From contig NC_088876.1 in NCBI RefSeq assembly GCF_032884065.1, forward strand, positions 248,001 through 312,000: a stretch of 64,000 nt of DNA, in the 5' to 3' direction. This DNA is from Artemia franciscana (taxonomy: Eukaryota > Arthropoda > Branchiopoda > Anostraca > Artemiidae). Position numbers and translations under genes: made by a program. The stretch's first letter is position 1. Each line of letters starts with the position of its first letter. Under the pieces are notes generated by a model, which worked only from the letters and a program-made list of their open reading frames with translations, did no database searches and had not been told where the DNA came from. Positions 12,405-24,674 of this stretch are shown piece by piece.

Positions 12405-12562
<158 letters not shown>

Positions 12563-14341
12563 AGGGCATAAGTTTATGGGGTTGGCGAGGTTGTGTAAGA
12601 AAAAATACTTCATCTCCATTCATTTAGACCAGGCTTGAATAAAAGTGCTGCGGGGTGATACCTCTCTCATAACTACAAGAATTAGTTCTGACATTTATTT
12701 GAATACTTCATTTAACTACGATGCATGAAAAAACCGTGTAAAATTTTTTTCTGGGAGGAGGGGGCTGAACAGGTCAAAGAAAATCATCCTCGGGAGATAC
12801 GATTTTCCTGAGGATTTTCTAAGGGCAGTATTCCACGAGGGAAGGGATTCTGGGAATTCCTGTACATATTTCTTTCTACTAGTTTTAATCAAATTACTTA
12901 AAATTACTTCCAGAAAATAATAAATTATATTGAAAGTTACACATTTAATTACTTTTTGAATTCAAATATGAACGAAATTTCTTTCCTGTAATCGTGATTA
13001 TATTGTCATTTCCTTTTTTGTTATTATTTTAAAAAATAAAACATAAGCTGCTCAAAATAAAGAACGTATTTAAAAAAAAGCACACTCGATATTCTAACCT
13101 TTTAATTGTTTTGAAAGAAAAACACTCTCCCTCTTTTTGTGGTCTTTTTGTGGTAGCCTTCTAAATCTAAGATATTATCGTAATATTGTTGTCGTTTGTG
13201 AGCAATTTATAAATAACCAGAATTTTATGTTCAACATACCAATTGTTTTCAGTAATGAGTAAGAAATTACAGTTTCTATCAATACTTTTACATTTCGTAA
13301 AATTTAATTTTTTTGTAAGAAACAAAATAAATTTTATTTGTTTATTCATCAAAAATACATTTTTATTGAGGAGTATCCACAAGAACCAAAAAAGTATCCT
13401 AACAATTTATGAGTTATTTCATTACACTAATGCTATTTAACTTTTTCAACGAAACGCTTATAGTTTTAAAAACGCTTGTTTGTTTAATGTTTTATGTTTT
13501 AAACATTTAATGTGTGAATTGTTTAAATGTTTTTGTAACGAGACAAAAAAGGCTACTTAAGCGGTATGATATTTACAAAGTAACCCGGCGCTTATATTTA
13601 TACAATGAATGTTGTGTGGCTTAAATGTTTTCATAGATATATTTTTTGCAAAATTTTGCTTGCTAAAAGTTAGTACATATTGCATATTAGCATATATTGC
13701 AATATTTAACAGTCTGGACTTGCAAACTGAAATTTTTACTGAAGTATTTACCTACTCATTGTTTATATTATTATATACTCACTTACGTACTTACTTACAT
13801 ATAAGCATTTCTGATGGGATAAAAATGGACGTATAAAAAATATCGTCAGGAGTGCAGCATTTTTCTATTTTAAAAAAATTTCACAGTTTTATTTAACTTG
13901 GTGGTAATTCAAAGTGAATTGTCACTAAGTCAAATAATATTATGATCTTGATCGCTATGCTTTAAAAAATATTAGTTATAGCATCAAGTTATAACTTTTT
14001 GGTCATGCTTAAAAGGATACTCACCAAACCAAAATGTGTTTTCAACAACGGAATTTCAAAATTTAGGGTTTCTATATTATGAAAATCGAGCTTTTGTTCA
14101 CTGTTGATTAAACAAGCAGAAAAAAAAGCTAAAATGGGAAGAAAGCAAAGCCAAATTAAATCCTTGTTATCGCATACACATCTTCCTCCAGACATTTCAA
14201 AAAAGAATTTCTTAAACAGCGAGTCCAGACTATCTGATTTCTCGAAACAAAGACAGAAAACAGGGAACTTAGACTATTACTTCCGTGTCATGTTTCCGTT
14301 TTCAAGTCTAGAAAGTAAAAGAGAGAACGGTAGAATGACCA

Positions 14342-14520
14342 AATTTCTATACGCTAAAGTTTTTTACTGTTTTAAAAAGTTCGGTTAAGAGAAAGAGTCA
14401 CACTTTAGCGTAAAGAGCGAGGCGTTGTGGAGGAAAAGGCCCTTTCATACACGGAGTAATTTCTGTTCCTTTAAGTTTTAATGTCGCTCCTTACTTTCAT
14501 TGAAAAAATTGTCTTTTTAT
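14342..14520 (+). repeat. Family A tail fragment
   Basis: TACGCTAAAG is followed by the loop and the complete right arm of the tail hairpin (TTTAGCGTAAAGAGCGAGG, then CGGAGTAATTTCTGTTC, then TAATGTCGCTCCTTACTTTC). The left hairpin arm and the rest of the element are missing. Its left border coincides with the end of the left arm of the inverted duplication, so this insertion or a recombination within it may mark the junction. Confidence 0.8.
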
Positions 14521-16590
14521 ATAATTTTAACACATAAACAGCAAACAAAACTATGGATTGTGATCCAAAAAGACCAAAAAGATACCAAACTTCATTTTTT
14601 TATTTTTTACATAAGAAAACTAAAACCAATGAAAAAGGAACCGAAATTAATAAAAATACTTCTTCCCACAAAATGAGTTTTTCAATGAAAATTAAAAAGC
14701 TCCATTAAACCAAAAATGATCAAAAAGACGTTTCGAATTTGTGAACGGAAAGAAAAGTGAAAGAAAGCGCCAGTTTTTTCATTAACATTGATTAGCCACA
14801 GGCCGTCATTTTCTTTGTTGCGTTGTTATTGATATTGTAACAATTTTAAACCCAGTTATTTTTTAAAATTATTATTAAACAATAATGTAATGGCAAGCAA
14901 GATCAAGCAATAGAATATGTTCATGTTAAAAAAAAATGTCTAAATTCTGCTTTTTCGGTCTTTTTTCCTTAAACGTATAGAGCAATGGTGCCAAAACTAA
15001 ATTTAAAAAAAGAATAGTTTTAATTATTGAAGAATTCCATCGAATTTTTTGAAGTGAAGCCTTGCAATGACAAATTTATTCTGCTCTTATATGTATTTAT
15101 AATAAATATGTTAAGAATGAAGAAAGTACGAACGGAACATTGGTGTATATCAGCCTTATGGAACTAAATTGATATTATAGGATATAATTGAATTTTTCTC
15201 GAGAGATTTCTTTAATCTTTTCATTTCTCAATGTTATAATGGTAAAAGAGTAATGGCTTAAAATATATATTGCCTTCAGTAAAGCGCAAATGACACTTAC
15301 GCTATAATACTGAAGACGACTTCACAGTCTAGTAGTTTCTGTTTGCTTTGAAATTTCAGCTTAAAAGAGTATTATTTTTAGTTCATTACAAGTTCATTAT
15401 TGGTTTTGATTTTTCATTAAGTCTAATATCTATTTCTTTTAACTTTTAGTTCTTTGTTCATTATAATTTCTGTTAGTTGTATTTGCTCTGCTCAAGACAT
15501 AGTGTCATTCTTTGTATTTGTTAAAAAAAAAACTTTTTTTTATCTAAATACTAAAAAGAACGAATAAAATACAGCTTGGCAGTTAGTGGCAGCTTATGTA
15601 TGTTTATATATATTCTGGGATTTCTAGACAATTTTTTTAATTTAAGAATGTTACAAAAAAAAGTTTTGTATTTAAAGTGTATCAGCGAAACGAAAACTTA
15701 AAATTTTGTTCGTCAACAACCAAAAATAAGGTATGAACAAAGAAATTCCCTGATGTCTGATGAGCTTAGGTTTGATATCTAAAACTTAATTTAAGATTGT
15801 CGTACAGGTCCAGTCTTATTTTAATTGTTAAATAATATATTTTACTGACTCTCCTCTTGCAAACACACGAATGTTGCTGAATAGAAAGTTATCTTAACAA
15901 AAAACTTAAATTTTCATGAAAAATAGTTTTTTAAAAAGTCCACAAAATAAGCTGTTCAAAGAAAAGTAAAGAGCTTAAGAGCTCCACTAGACCAGCAATT
16001 AGTAGAATTAAAGTCAAATAATCTTCTAAGTGTAAGACTGCCACAAATCTTCATCAAAAAACAAATGAAGCCAAAAACGAACCGATAATACAATAAATAA
16101 CCGATTCAAACTTGTAAGGAGGTAAAACTAACATGAATAAGACTTAAAACCCCAATGCCTTTCTAAAACCAGGAACATGATTTTTTCTGGTTTGAGAAGG
16201 CATTGGGGTTGTCAGACCAACTCACATTGATTTTTTCTTGTTTTGAGTTTGACTCGGTTATTTACCGTAATTTCTGCTCATTTTGCATTTAATTTATTTA
16301 TTGATGTTAATTTGTTGTAGTTTTACGCTTGGACTTTATTTTTGTCCATTTTTGGTTGAATGGAGCTCTTTAATTTTCATTGAAAAACTCATTTTGTGGG
16401 AAGAATTATTCTTATAAATTTCTGTGTCTTTTTTATTGTTTTTATTCTTTTTATGTTAAAAAATGATATTTTATATCTTTTTGGTCTTTTCCTATCACAA
16501 TCAATAGTTTTGTTTGCTATTTGAGTGTTACAGCATTCATAGGTGAACATAGAGATAACGTTTCTGTTAAATAGAGTTGTAACTCTTTTT
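14521..16590. other. Spacer with inner inverted repeat pair
   Basis: 14532-14718 matches 16345-16530 in reverse orientation. Anchors are CAAACAAAACTAT, AAAGACCAAAAAGATA, CTTCCCACAAAATGAG and TTTTCAATGAAAATTAAA. Between them is AT-rich sequence without coding evidence, plus a family B unit at 16265-16400. Near 15283 there is a minus-strand copy of the GCGCTTTACTG motif discussed for 54606-55135. Confidence 0.6.
16148..16210. repeat. 24-25 bp inverted repeat with 14-nt loop
   Basis: Left arm 16148-16172 (AACCCCAATGCCTTTC...) pairs with right arm 16187-16210 (...GAAGGCATTGGGGTT) with a one-base bulge. It would form a stable hairpin as DNA or RNA. It lies at the border of the family B unit. Confidence 0.85.
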
Positions 16591-16678
16591 AATATTATAA
16601 TTGTAACTCTATTATAACAGAAAACTGAAACAAAGAATCAGAAGTCATCCGTGGTAAAAGATAACAAGATGGTATTGG

Positions 16679-17250
16679 TCAATCCATCTCTAACCTTCTA
16701 ACGTCTAGCTTGTTCAAGGTAAAGAGGACAGCTGATGAAACCTCTTTAGTAGATTCACTAATTAAAATTGAGGGGCTTGATAACCCAGTGACAATGTTAG
16801 CCACATAGAGAGTTTTGGACAATGGCTGACTATTCCAAAAAATTTCTTGGTATGTCAGAGCCACATATACTGAGGCAAATGGGTCAAGCTAATTTGTTGC
16901 AAACTAGGCACCTCGACCAGTAAGCGGTAGCTTTTGACTCTTACACTGATGCAGCAACGACGAAAAATTGCACATTGACGAAGAGAACCAATGGTTTGCC
17001 ATGTACAACCATTGAATTCTCTCATAAGAAGAAGATTTCTGAGAAACCCAAAAATAAACAACTGTTCATCGACCTGTCCAGCCTGAGAGGCTGGAAAATT
17101 AAGGAAGAAAAGTGCTAAGTGCTCAAGATGATACCAATTTCTAATTTGCAAAAACTTTAGTCTGTTGCACTGAATCTTCATTAACCACTTTGATTGGGAA
17201 TGATACCGACATATTGATGCTTCTTCTGCACCATGCCTAGCTTGATGCAT
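16679..17250 (-). pseudogene. Leucine-rich, possibly LRR-type gene fragment
   Basis: On the minus strand a 131-codon frame (17250-16855) contains a Leu-spaced pattern (NRLKFLQIRNWYHLEHLAL, then LLVEVPSLQQISLTHLPQYM) that resembles degenerate leucine-rich repeats of F-box/LRR proteins. A second frame of 61 codons follows in another register (16864-16679). This suggests a frameshifted relic or exon pieces. No F-box, no start context and no clear splice sites were found. Base composition is less extreme than its neighbours, which supports former coding use. The assignment is tentative, and a chance frame cannot be excluded. Confidence 0.3.
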
Positions 17251-17544
17251 GTAATATCTTTATGCAGACAGACAAAAATCGAAAAAATAAGAGTCTACAA
17301 CATAAGAAGGATCAAGAACCAACTAGGAACCAAAGCAGCAGAAAATCTACTCGTTTGAAAAGCAACTTCTGGCTACAATAAAATATCAAGACTTCACGGT
17401 GTAGAGAAACAATCACAAGGTTTCCATGTTTCTGTTCCTTGTCACAGAGATGGAATTTTTAAGGATGCTTGTTATTTAATTTCCAAATGCCACGATCACT
17501 TAAGCTGGAGAGAAAGCTTTGGTCCACATATACAAAGAAGAAAA

Positions 17545-18300
17545 TAGTACCGTAGAGGTTTCAAGCTCGTATCTGCAAAAATATGGATTTTTTTTTTAAA
17601 GAAGAAAGATCATGGATATGTGTATTTTGTTTTTGCTGTTGTTTTCTTTTCCCCAGGGGAAAACGTATTGAACAAATGGTCCTTGAAGATTGAGAGGGGG
17701 CTCGTTTGAAAGAAAAGTCAAAGTTCTAGTACCCTTGTAAGTGACAAAAATAATTGGTGGGCAATAAGCTCCCCTCCGACGTCTTGTTTTCTCCCAAAGT
17801 CCTTTGATCGGAATTTCAAGACAGTGAATTTGCTCATCATATTTGAAATGTCCCAAAACTATGCCTATAGAAATAAATGACCCACCACAGCCCCTGGGGG
17901 TGGCATTTTAAGTTATAAGAAATTTGTTATTGTTTACACATAGTATTTGCTACTGGTAAGTATATAGACATCTCTTAGGGGGGGGGGGGGGGATTTGTGC
18001 TCGGTGTGGATTTTTATGAAGATAATTTTCCGAGGGGTGGAAAATTTCCAGGGCTGGAATTTTCCAGGGGAAATTTTACACTCAGGATATTTGACAAAAT
18101 TCCTATACGACATTTTTTTTTAATTTGTCTTACTTTCCTTTTGCCAACTCATCTTTTCATACAGAAATGTTCCAGGGAAAATTCAGCTTCTGAAATAATG
18201 CTCATTCATAAAAGCGTACTATTCTTCATTTATTTATTAGGAGAAGGAGATTTTCTGGAATATAGGAAAAATGGATTGCGGGATTATCATTAGCTCAGTT
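17545..18300 (+). repeat. Family A fragment, diverged
   Basis: Starts with GAGGTTTCAAGCTCGTATCTG and runs through the T-rich tract, middle module (CAAAGTTCTAGTACCC, GGTGGGCAATAAG) and the GTTTACACATAGTATTTG block. It then continues into GGAAAATTTCC-type purine/pyrimidine modules near 18020-18080. Head and tail hairpin are missing. It contains a 14-base G run near 17979. Confidence 0.75.
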
Positions 18301-18867
18301 TTCATGGTGGGTTTTAATAACATTTTAAGGGCAAGGAGTGTCCCATGGGCACAAGCAGGGAGACCAGAAAGTGAAACCCCCTCCCATGAAGGAGAAATGA
18401 TTAAAAAGTCTAAATAAAAAGGAAAAGGAGAAACACTCACGTTACAATTTGAGTAAAAACAAAGTTAGTCGTAGCACTTGCCCCCCCCCCCCCAAGGGTA
18501 CTCCTGACGTCTCATCTTTCCCTCTCTCCCTATCATTTTGGCCAGACATTATTGTAAAAAGTAAATGTGAATAAAAAATTGCCATCAGAAGAAATATATA
18601 ACGTTGCAGGACCCATATTATAGGGTTAAGCCTTAAATATCCCATGGAAAGAAATATTACTAAAAACTAATCTGAAAATCTGAAAAAAACGTTAATGAGA
18701 AATTCCCCATTTAAATTTTCGTAGGCCAATAATAAAAGCCCCTGGTAGCACTTGCCCTCCCTCCTGGTAGGTTTCTTAGTGTTAATGATTGTCCTCCTTA
18801 TTGACTCCCTCTTTTGCACTGGTTAGCCAATGAATTTATTCTTTTTTCTGCTTTGCCAAATTCTTGT
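18301..18867. other. Unassigned AT-rich sequence
   Basis: No coding, RNA or mobile-element signal was recognised. It contains a C13 homopolymer at about 18480-18493. Confidence 0.4.
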
Positions 18868-19135
18868 GTTGAGCCTTACTAGCCGAGTGGCTAGTGCACT
18901 GGACTTGTAGTCGTGTATCTGTATGAACAGGTATTCGAGTCCTATTATCGCTGATTATTTGGTTTTGAACGTTTGCACGTGTTGTGACTCTGTAAGCTCT
19001 GCCAGAGTCAACCCAGCTCAAAATGGTCTCGAGATATCTTTTGGAGGAAAACTGGATGCGTCGGGGGTTTGCCACCCAACATGCAGTACACTCAGACCGG
19101 CAGCATAGACTCAGAAGATTCTAACTGCACTTATA
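18868..19135 (+). mobile_element. tRNA-derived SINE (SINE-2)
   Basis: Plus-strand tRNA-like head with A box TAGCCGAGTGGCTAGTG (about 18880-18896) and B box GGTATTCGAGTCC (18930-18942). It is followed by a core GTGACTCTGTAAGCTC...AGTCAACCCAGCTCAAAATGG (two blocks within 18983-19025) that closely matches the core of SINE-1 at 11601-11643. Head and 3' body differ from SINE-1, so it is a different family sharing the core. No clear target duplication was found, so both ends are approximate. Confidence 0.8.
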
Positions 19136-19672
19136 GAATCAAAGTCTGCATAAGAAATTTTGTTTGTATCTTTTGGTGGATTTGATGCAAAAATCGCCCC
19201 GTCCTTTGTTCCCTCCCCAATATAAGATTTGACACCGTCATACGCAACCCTCAAAATTTCGTTTTGTCAGCAATACCTATAAGTTCAACTTCCATTTGTT
19301 AAAATACCTCCGAGAGATTACAGATGAGCTCTTTTGAACACACAGTCAGAGTTGCCACCACTGTCAGTTGCTAGAGGGCTACAATCGCCAAAATTTGCGT
19401 GTTACACAGCGATTGTCGGTGCTACAGTAAAAGAATTTTCACCGCAGCACGTGCATAGTCTTCTTAAGTGAACATTTTTTTAAAGCCAGTTCTTTAATCT
19501 TTAATGTAAAAAATAAAAGACATATCCTGAGTGGATTAGAATTGTTAATGAGAAATGCACGTGTACATCCCGTATTTAATTGTTTTTAGATTATTGTTAT
19601 GCATAGTAATGTTAAAAAATATGTTTTGATATCTGACATATCATTTAGTTGCATTTTATGTGTTTACCGTAT
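19136..19672. other. Unassigned spacer
   Basis: No recognised gene or repeat. It contains a CGTGTACATCC stretch and AT-rich sequence only. Confidence 0.4.
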
Positions 19673-20067
19673 GTCCAGACTATCCGTTTTCTTGAAAAAT
19701 GAGACGGGAAAAATTGAAGCAGGAAAAGTAGTCTAGACGTGCCTTTTTTCTAGTGTCCAAACAATCTTATCAGCTCATCAAATCTTTTTTTTTCTAAGCC
19801 AAATCTTAAAATAAAGAATTTTAGAGCCTGAGCTAGACCCTTTCAGTTTTTTCGTTCTAAGCCACGCTAAAAAAAATTCGTCACTTATCGTCTCTGAACG
19901 TCTCCTTCTTCTGGCAATTTTTTCAGAAAAGTTGTTCAATCTACCGTTTTATGTTTTATTTTCTGATCCACTCATCTTCTAGGCCTGAAAACGGAAACAT
20001 GACACGGAAGTAATAGTCTAAGTTTCCTGTTTTCTGTCCTTTTTTCTAGAAATGATATAGTCTGGAC
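19673..20067. mobile_element. MITE-like element with GTCCAGACTAT inverted termini
   Basis: GTCCAGACTAT at 19673-19683 faces ATAGTCTGGAC at 20057-20067. Inside these, further inverted similarity runs about 60 bp (CGTTTTCTTGAAAAATGAGAC versus the complement of CCTTTTTTCTAGAAATGAT). There is no coding capacity. Target duplications are not evident. The left arm of the large duplication holds one such terminus (14221-14232) and stops inside the element near 14340. Confidence 0.6.
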
Positions 20068-22216
20068 TCGCTGTTTTTAGAAATTCTTTTTTGAAATTTC
20101 TAGAGGAAGATGTGTATGTGATAGCAAGGATTTAGCTTTGGTTTTACTTCCTTTCCATTTTCGTTTTTTTTTCTGCTCGTTTACTCAACAGTGAACAAAA
20201 GCTCGATTTTCAGGGTGTAGAAACCCCAATTTTTTAAAGTCTGTTATTGAAAACACATTTTGGTTTGGTCCATATCCTTTTAAGCATGACCAAAAAGTTT
20301 CAACTTGATGTTTTAACTAACTAATATTGTTTAAATGATAGCAATCAAAATCATAATCTTGCTTGGCTTAGTGCTTGGCTTAACCATGTTAAGTAAAACT
20401 GTGAAATCCTTTTAAAGATACAAAAATGCTGCACTCTTGACGATATTTTGTTTGACGTCTATTTTTACCCCATTAGAAATACGTATATGCAAGTAAGCAC
20501 GTAAGTGAGTATACAATAATATAAAGAATAAGTAGGTAAATATTTCAGTAATTTACCTTTCATTTCACAAGTCCAGACTGTTAAATATTCCAATATGTGC
20601 TAATATGCAATATGTACCGTCTTTAAGCAAGCGATATTTTGCAAAAAATATGTATAAAAAAACATTTAAACCACACCACAGTCATTGTATAAATATAAGT
20701 GCCCAGTTGTTTTGTAAATATCATACAGCTTAAGTAGTTTTTTTTTTTGTCTCGTTACAAAACATTTAAACAATTCAAACATTAGATGTTTAAAATATAA
20801 AACATTAAACAAACAAGTGTTTTTAAAACCCTAAACATTTCGTTGCTAAAGCTAAATAGCATTACTGTAATGGAATAACTCATAAATTGTTAGGATGCTA
20901 TTTTGTTCTGTTGGATACTCCTCAATAAAAATGTATTTTTGATGGATAAAAAAATAATAGTTGTTTTGTTTCTTGCAAAAAAAATATTAAATTTCACTCA
21001 TTGTAAAAGAATGGATAGAAATTGTAATTTCTTACTGATTACTGAAAGCAATTGGTATGTTAACATAATCCTCAGGTAAATTATAAAATGATCACAAACG
21101 ACAACAGAATTACAATAATATCCAAGATTTAAAGGGCTAAACTACCACAAAAAGAGGGAGGGTGTTCTTCCTTAAAAAACAATTAAAAGGTTAAAATATC
21201 GAGTGTGCTCTTTAAAAAAAAGGTCTATATTTTGAGCAGCTTATGTTTTATTTAATGAAATAAAAAAAGAAGAGAAAATGACAATATAATCAAGATTACA
21301 GGAAAGAAAAAATCTGGGTCATATTTGAAGTAATTCATAAAGCAATTACATTTGCGACTTTCAACAAAATTTTAGTTTTTTCAAGGAGTAATTTTGAGTT
21401 GATTTAACTCAAACTAGTAGAAAGAAATTTGTACATGCATTCCCAGAATCCCTTCCCCCGTTGAATAGTGCCCCTAGACAATCCTCAGGAAAATATTATA
21501 TCCCGAGGATGATTTTCTCTGAGCAGTTCAGCCCCCTTCCCACAGAAAAAAAATAGTTTTTTACACACTTTTTTTCATACATTGTAGTTAAATAAAGTAT
21601 TAAAATAAATGTCAAGAGTATTTCCTGTAGTTATGAGGGAGGTATCACCTACAGATTTTTTATCCAAGCCTGGTCTAAATGGGTGGAGATGAAGTATTTG
21701 TTCCTACACCACCTCGCCCATCCCATAAGCGCATTTGGGCAATGAAGTGAGGTTTTTTAGGCATGTGATAACCTTTTCCCTCGTGCAAGGACTTAAAGCC
21801 CATCCTTCATAATATTTGACGCATATGTATCTATAGCTGAACATAATTTAGTGAAAAATCTAGTTAATTAACTTAGTTACTAAGCCAATCATTAATGTAA
21901 TAAATGCAAATTTTCGCTATTTCCCTTTCCTGGGCTAGAATAGGTTTCTTTCTAGGAATGAATATGCCAAAATCTGACACTGCTTTCTCTGCAACTGGGA
22001 AGCTGAATTTGTAGTTTTTTCATGCTTATAAAATTGATTGGCTATTTCAGAATTGTGAATCAATGGCAACTTTTGCTATCTTTGGTGCAAAATTGGAATA
22101 TGGTTACACAAAAAGGTAGGAAACACCACTTTCAGATGGTACAATCCTTTTGGTTACTGAATAAAGGCCCTCTTCTGATTTTCAAGTACCATGAGTTCGA
22201 CACGATCTACACTGAG

Positions 22217-22218
<2 letters not shown>

Positions 22219-22261
<43 letters not shown>
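22219..22261. repeat. Poly(A) run, 43 bases
   Basis: An uninterrupted A tract. The matching left-arm position (about 11845-11865) has only a short T-rich stretch in the other orientation, so the run expanded after the duplication. No retrocopy was recognised beside it. Confidence 0.95.
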
Positions 22262-22266
<5 letters not shown>

Positions 22267-24144
22267 ATTGAACATGCGATTCAAGTTGAAAACGAACAAA
22301 AATCACTATAAACAGGAATTTGGCCACTGCCCCCATCCTTAACTGTAAAAGTCGAACGCCTACTGTGTCAGTCTTTAACTGGTGAGCTTTCAGCGATAAA
22401 TTTTATTATATGTTCAGTTTCATTTCTTAGTTCTTTCCATTGACTGTTCCGATGAATTTCTAATGACAGCCAAATACAGTTTTCAAACGAATTATTTAAA
22501 AAAAATTTCTTATGTACTTGTAGTAACAGTGAAATTAAAACTAAAGATTGCAGTTAAATAAAATTGTGAACTGTTGAGCTATCAGCAAGTAGCATACTGT
22601 ATATCAAAACTTTCTTTAAATTTTATTAGTTTTTTTTCCGAGGCTGTTCAAGGCAAATTTTAGACATATATAGTATATTCAAGGCACATATAACACATTC
22701 ATTTTGGTTTTTAGCTCCTTTTTAGATTAATTAATTCATTTACATTAGTGCCTGTTGCATGATTGTATTCTGTAATTGCTTGTTTATATTTCGTTCGCTT
22801 TGTTTTTTCTCTGGTCATTTTGAGTTTGAATCGTAATAGAAATTAATTTCTGCTAATTTTTAGTGCGATTGGATCTTTACTTGTCTTTGATAAACCTATT
22901 TTTCGGATTTATTCTTTTTTATTAATTCCTCTTCGTATTTGATTGCCAGGTATTTAGCTAAGTATAGCCCATATTTTAGGGGTAGATATTCAAATCATGT
23001 ATGTGATATCTCTTTTTTTTTTACTTATCTTTGAAAAACCCTTTTTTGAAAAGTTTTTTTATAATTAATTTCTGTCCCTTTTTAGTTTTTGTACCTTTTT
23101 GTTCCTTTTTAGCTGAACTTTTAGTTTTGGTTCATATGTCGAATTTCTCTAGTCTGTCGTGTCTTTAGCGTAAGAATTGAAACATACAATTCTAATTTAT
23201 TAGTTCTAATTGGTGGCTTTTGGTTTATTTCAATACCCCCTTACCCCTCCCTGAAATGCAATCTAAGTAACATCAGCCTCTCTAGGAATATTTCAAACAC
23301 ACACTTCTTTTAATCTAGATGAATATAGTATCTTTTGATAAAATATTTTGACCCATATCAACTCCTAAGATATTGCAGATATAATCTGTTAATAATATGG
23401 ATTAACAGAATGTCTTTTTGTTTAGTTTAAAATTCCTCTAAACATTTTCTGAAGGTTCAAGCACTTATCAACATACCCTGAAAGTTTCAGCTGAATGCCC
23501 TCAGTCACTTCTGAGATATTGCTGACCTGCCCTTCTGATAATCAGCATGCACATTATATGTTTTATTTTCGTTAAAACAATCCCTAAAATTCTCTAAGAT
23601 TAGTCGCAAGTAAATTTGGTACCCGTGGCAAGCAGTCGTAGTCAAAGTCACAGGTTGTCACCGTCGGATGTGCTCGTTGTTGCAGTTGAAAATGGTCGCA
23701 TTTCCACCAGGAGTAGTAGTGGCAGTAAGTAGTGACAGGGACAATACTTTAAAATGGTCCATAGCCACTACTCTTTTCTTCCTTAATGGTTTAAGATCAG
23801 AAAGAAGTTTAACGACGATTCCTTCAAGACTTAGGCGTTATTAATTTTCTTCAAGGTGCAGGGGATGTTTTCTTAGAAATTTCTTTGGTTGAGAATCTAC
23901 GAGGGCTAGGAAAAACCCTCAGATCCTTGTCAAATCAAGGTGCAAATATAGATATTATATCACTGTTTCCTGATCGTTTAAAAACCTAAGGGTGTAGGGA
24001 AAAACTTTAAGGGCCCCTGGCAACTCGTGTCTCCTTTGGGTGTTACGTAATAGGACCTGTTAGAGTCTGCTAATAAAGTGGGAAAGTCTACGTAAGCTAT
24101 ATGTATAAAAATAAGTTGTTTGTCAACTGACATCATGTTTTGTC

Positions 24145-24233
24145 GATTGACGTCATTATAAGGATTGAACATTATGACGTCATGTATGTATTTTGTGTGT
24201 TTGTATATGACGTCATTATACGTATATAAGGCT
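24145..24233 (+). promoter_or_regulatory. Helitron promoter region: three TGACGTCA sites and a TATA box
   Basis: The eight-base palindrome TGACGTCA, the consensus site for CREB/ATF-type factors, occurs at 24148-24155, 24175-24182 and 24208-24215 (spacing 27 and 33). It is followed by TATATAAGG at about 24223-24231 and the first ATG of the coding block at 24249. The sequence shows the sites; control by CREB/ATF is an inference. Confidence 0.55.
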
Positions 24234-24248
24234 TGCGATTCAAAGAGA

Positions 24249-24560
24249 ATGTTCAGTATAAATCCTACAATGGCAGAAGAAACAGCCGAGGAATCAAATC
24301 GTGCCGAGGAAGAGCAACGTGAAAACAGGCTTGCTGCTCAAAGAGATAATGACAAAATAAAGGGTGCTGAGGAATCATATGAGCAACGTGAAAACAGGCT
24401 TGCGGCTTCAAAGAGAAATTACCAAAAACAAAATCGTGCCGAGGAATCACAAGAGCAACGTGAAAACAGGCTTGCGGCTCAAAGAGATAATGCCAAAAGA
24501 AAGCGTGGCGAGGAATCACAAGAGCAACGTGAAAACAGGCTTGTGGCGACCGGAACACCG
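24249..24560 (+). pseudogene. Helitron N-terminal coding block with four ~24-aa repeats
   Basis: The frame starts MFSINPTMAEETAEESN and then repeats a highly charged unit of about 24 residues four times (AEESQEQRENRLAAQRDN with variants). Such Arg/Glu-rich repeats are typical of the N-terminal segment of animal Helitron replicase-helicase proteins, upstream of the Rep domain. The frame continues to 24638, but from about 24561 it reads into sequence that repeats the 3' non-coding part of the element (GGGACACAACTACAA at 24589 and 24960). The Rep domain has therefore been deleted at that junction. Because the repeats are 72 bp in the DNA, they can expand or contract without frameshift. Not expected to be functional. 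Confidence 0.75.
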
Positions 24561-24674
24561 GGAATAAAAATGACGACTTGGATACAGGGACACAACTACA
24601 ACGGGTACGCCGGGAGGGCAGGGGGGATATCTAAATGACCACGGGGACACAGGCAATATTCAATTAGCAATCAT

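Noticed and set aside
22219..22261. Poly(A) as the tail of a processed retrocopy
   Set aside because: The sequence on both sides is continuous with the other arm of the duplication, so nothing was inserted apart from the A run.
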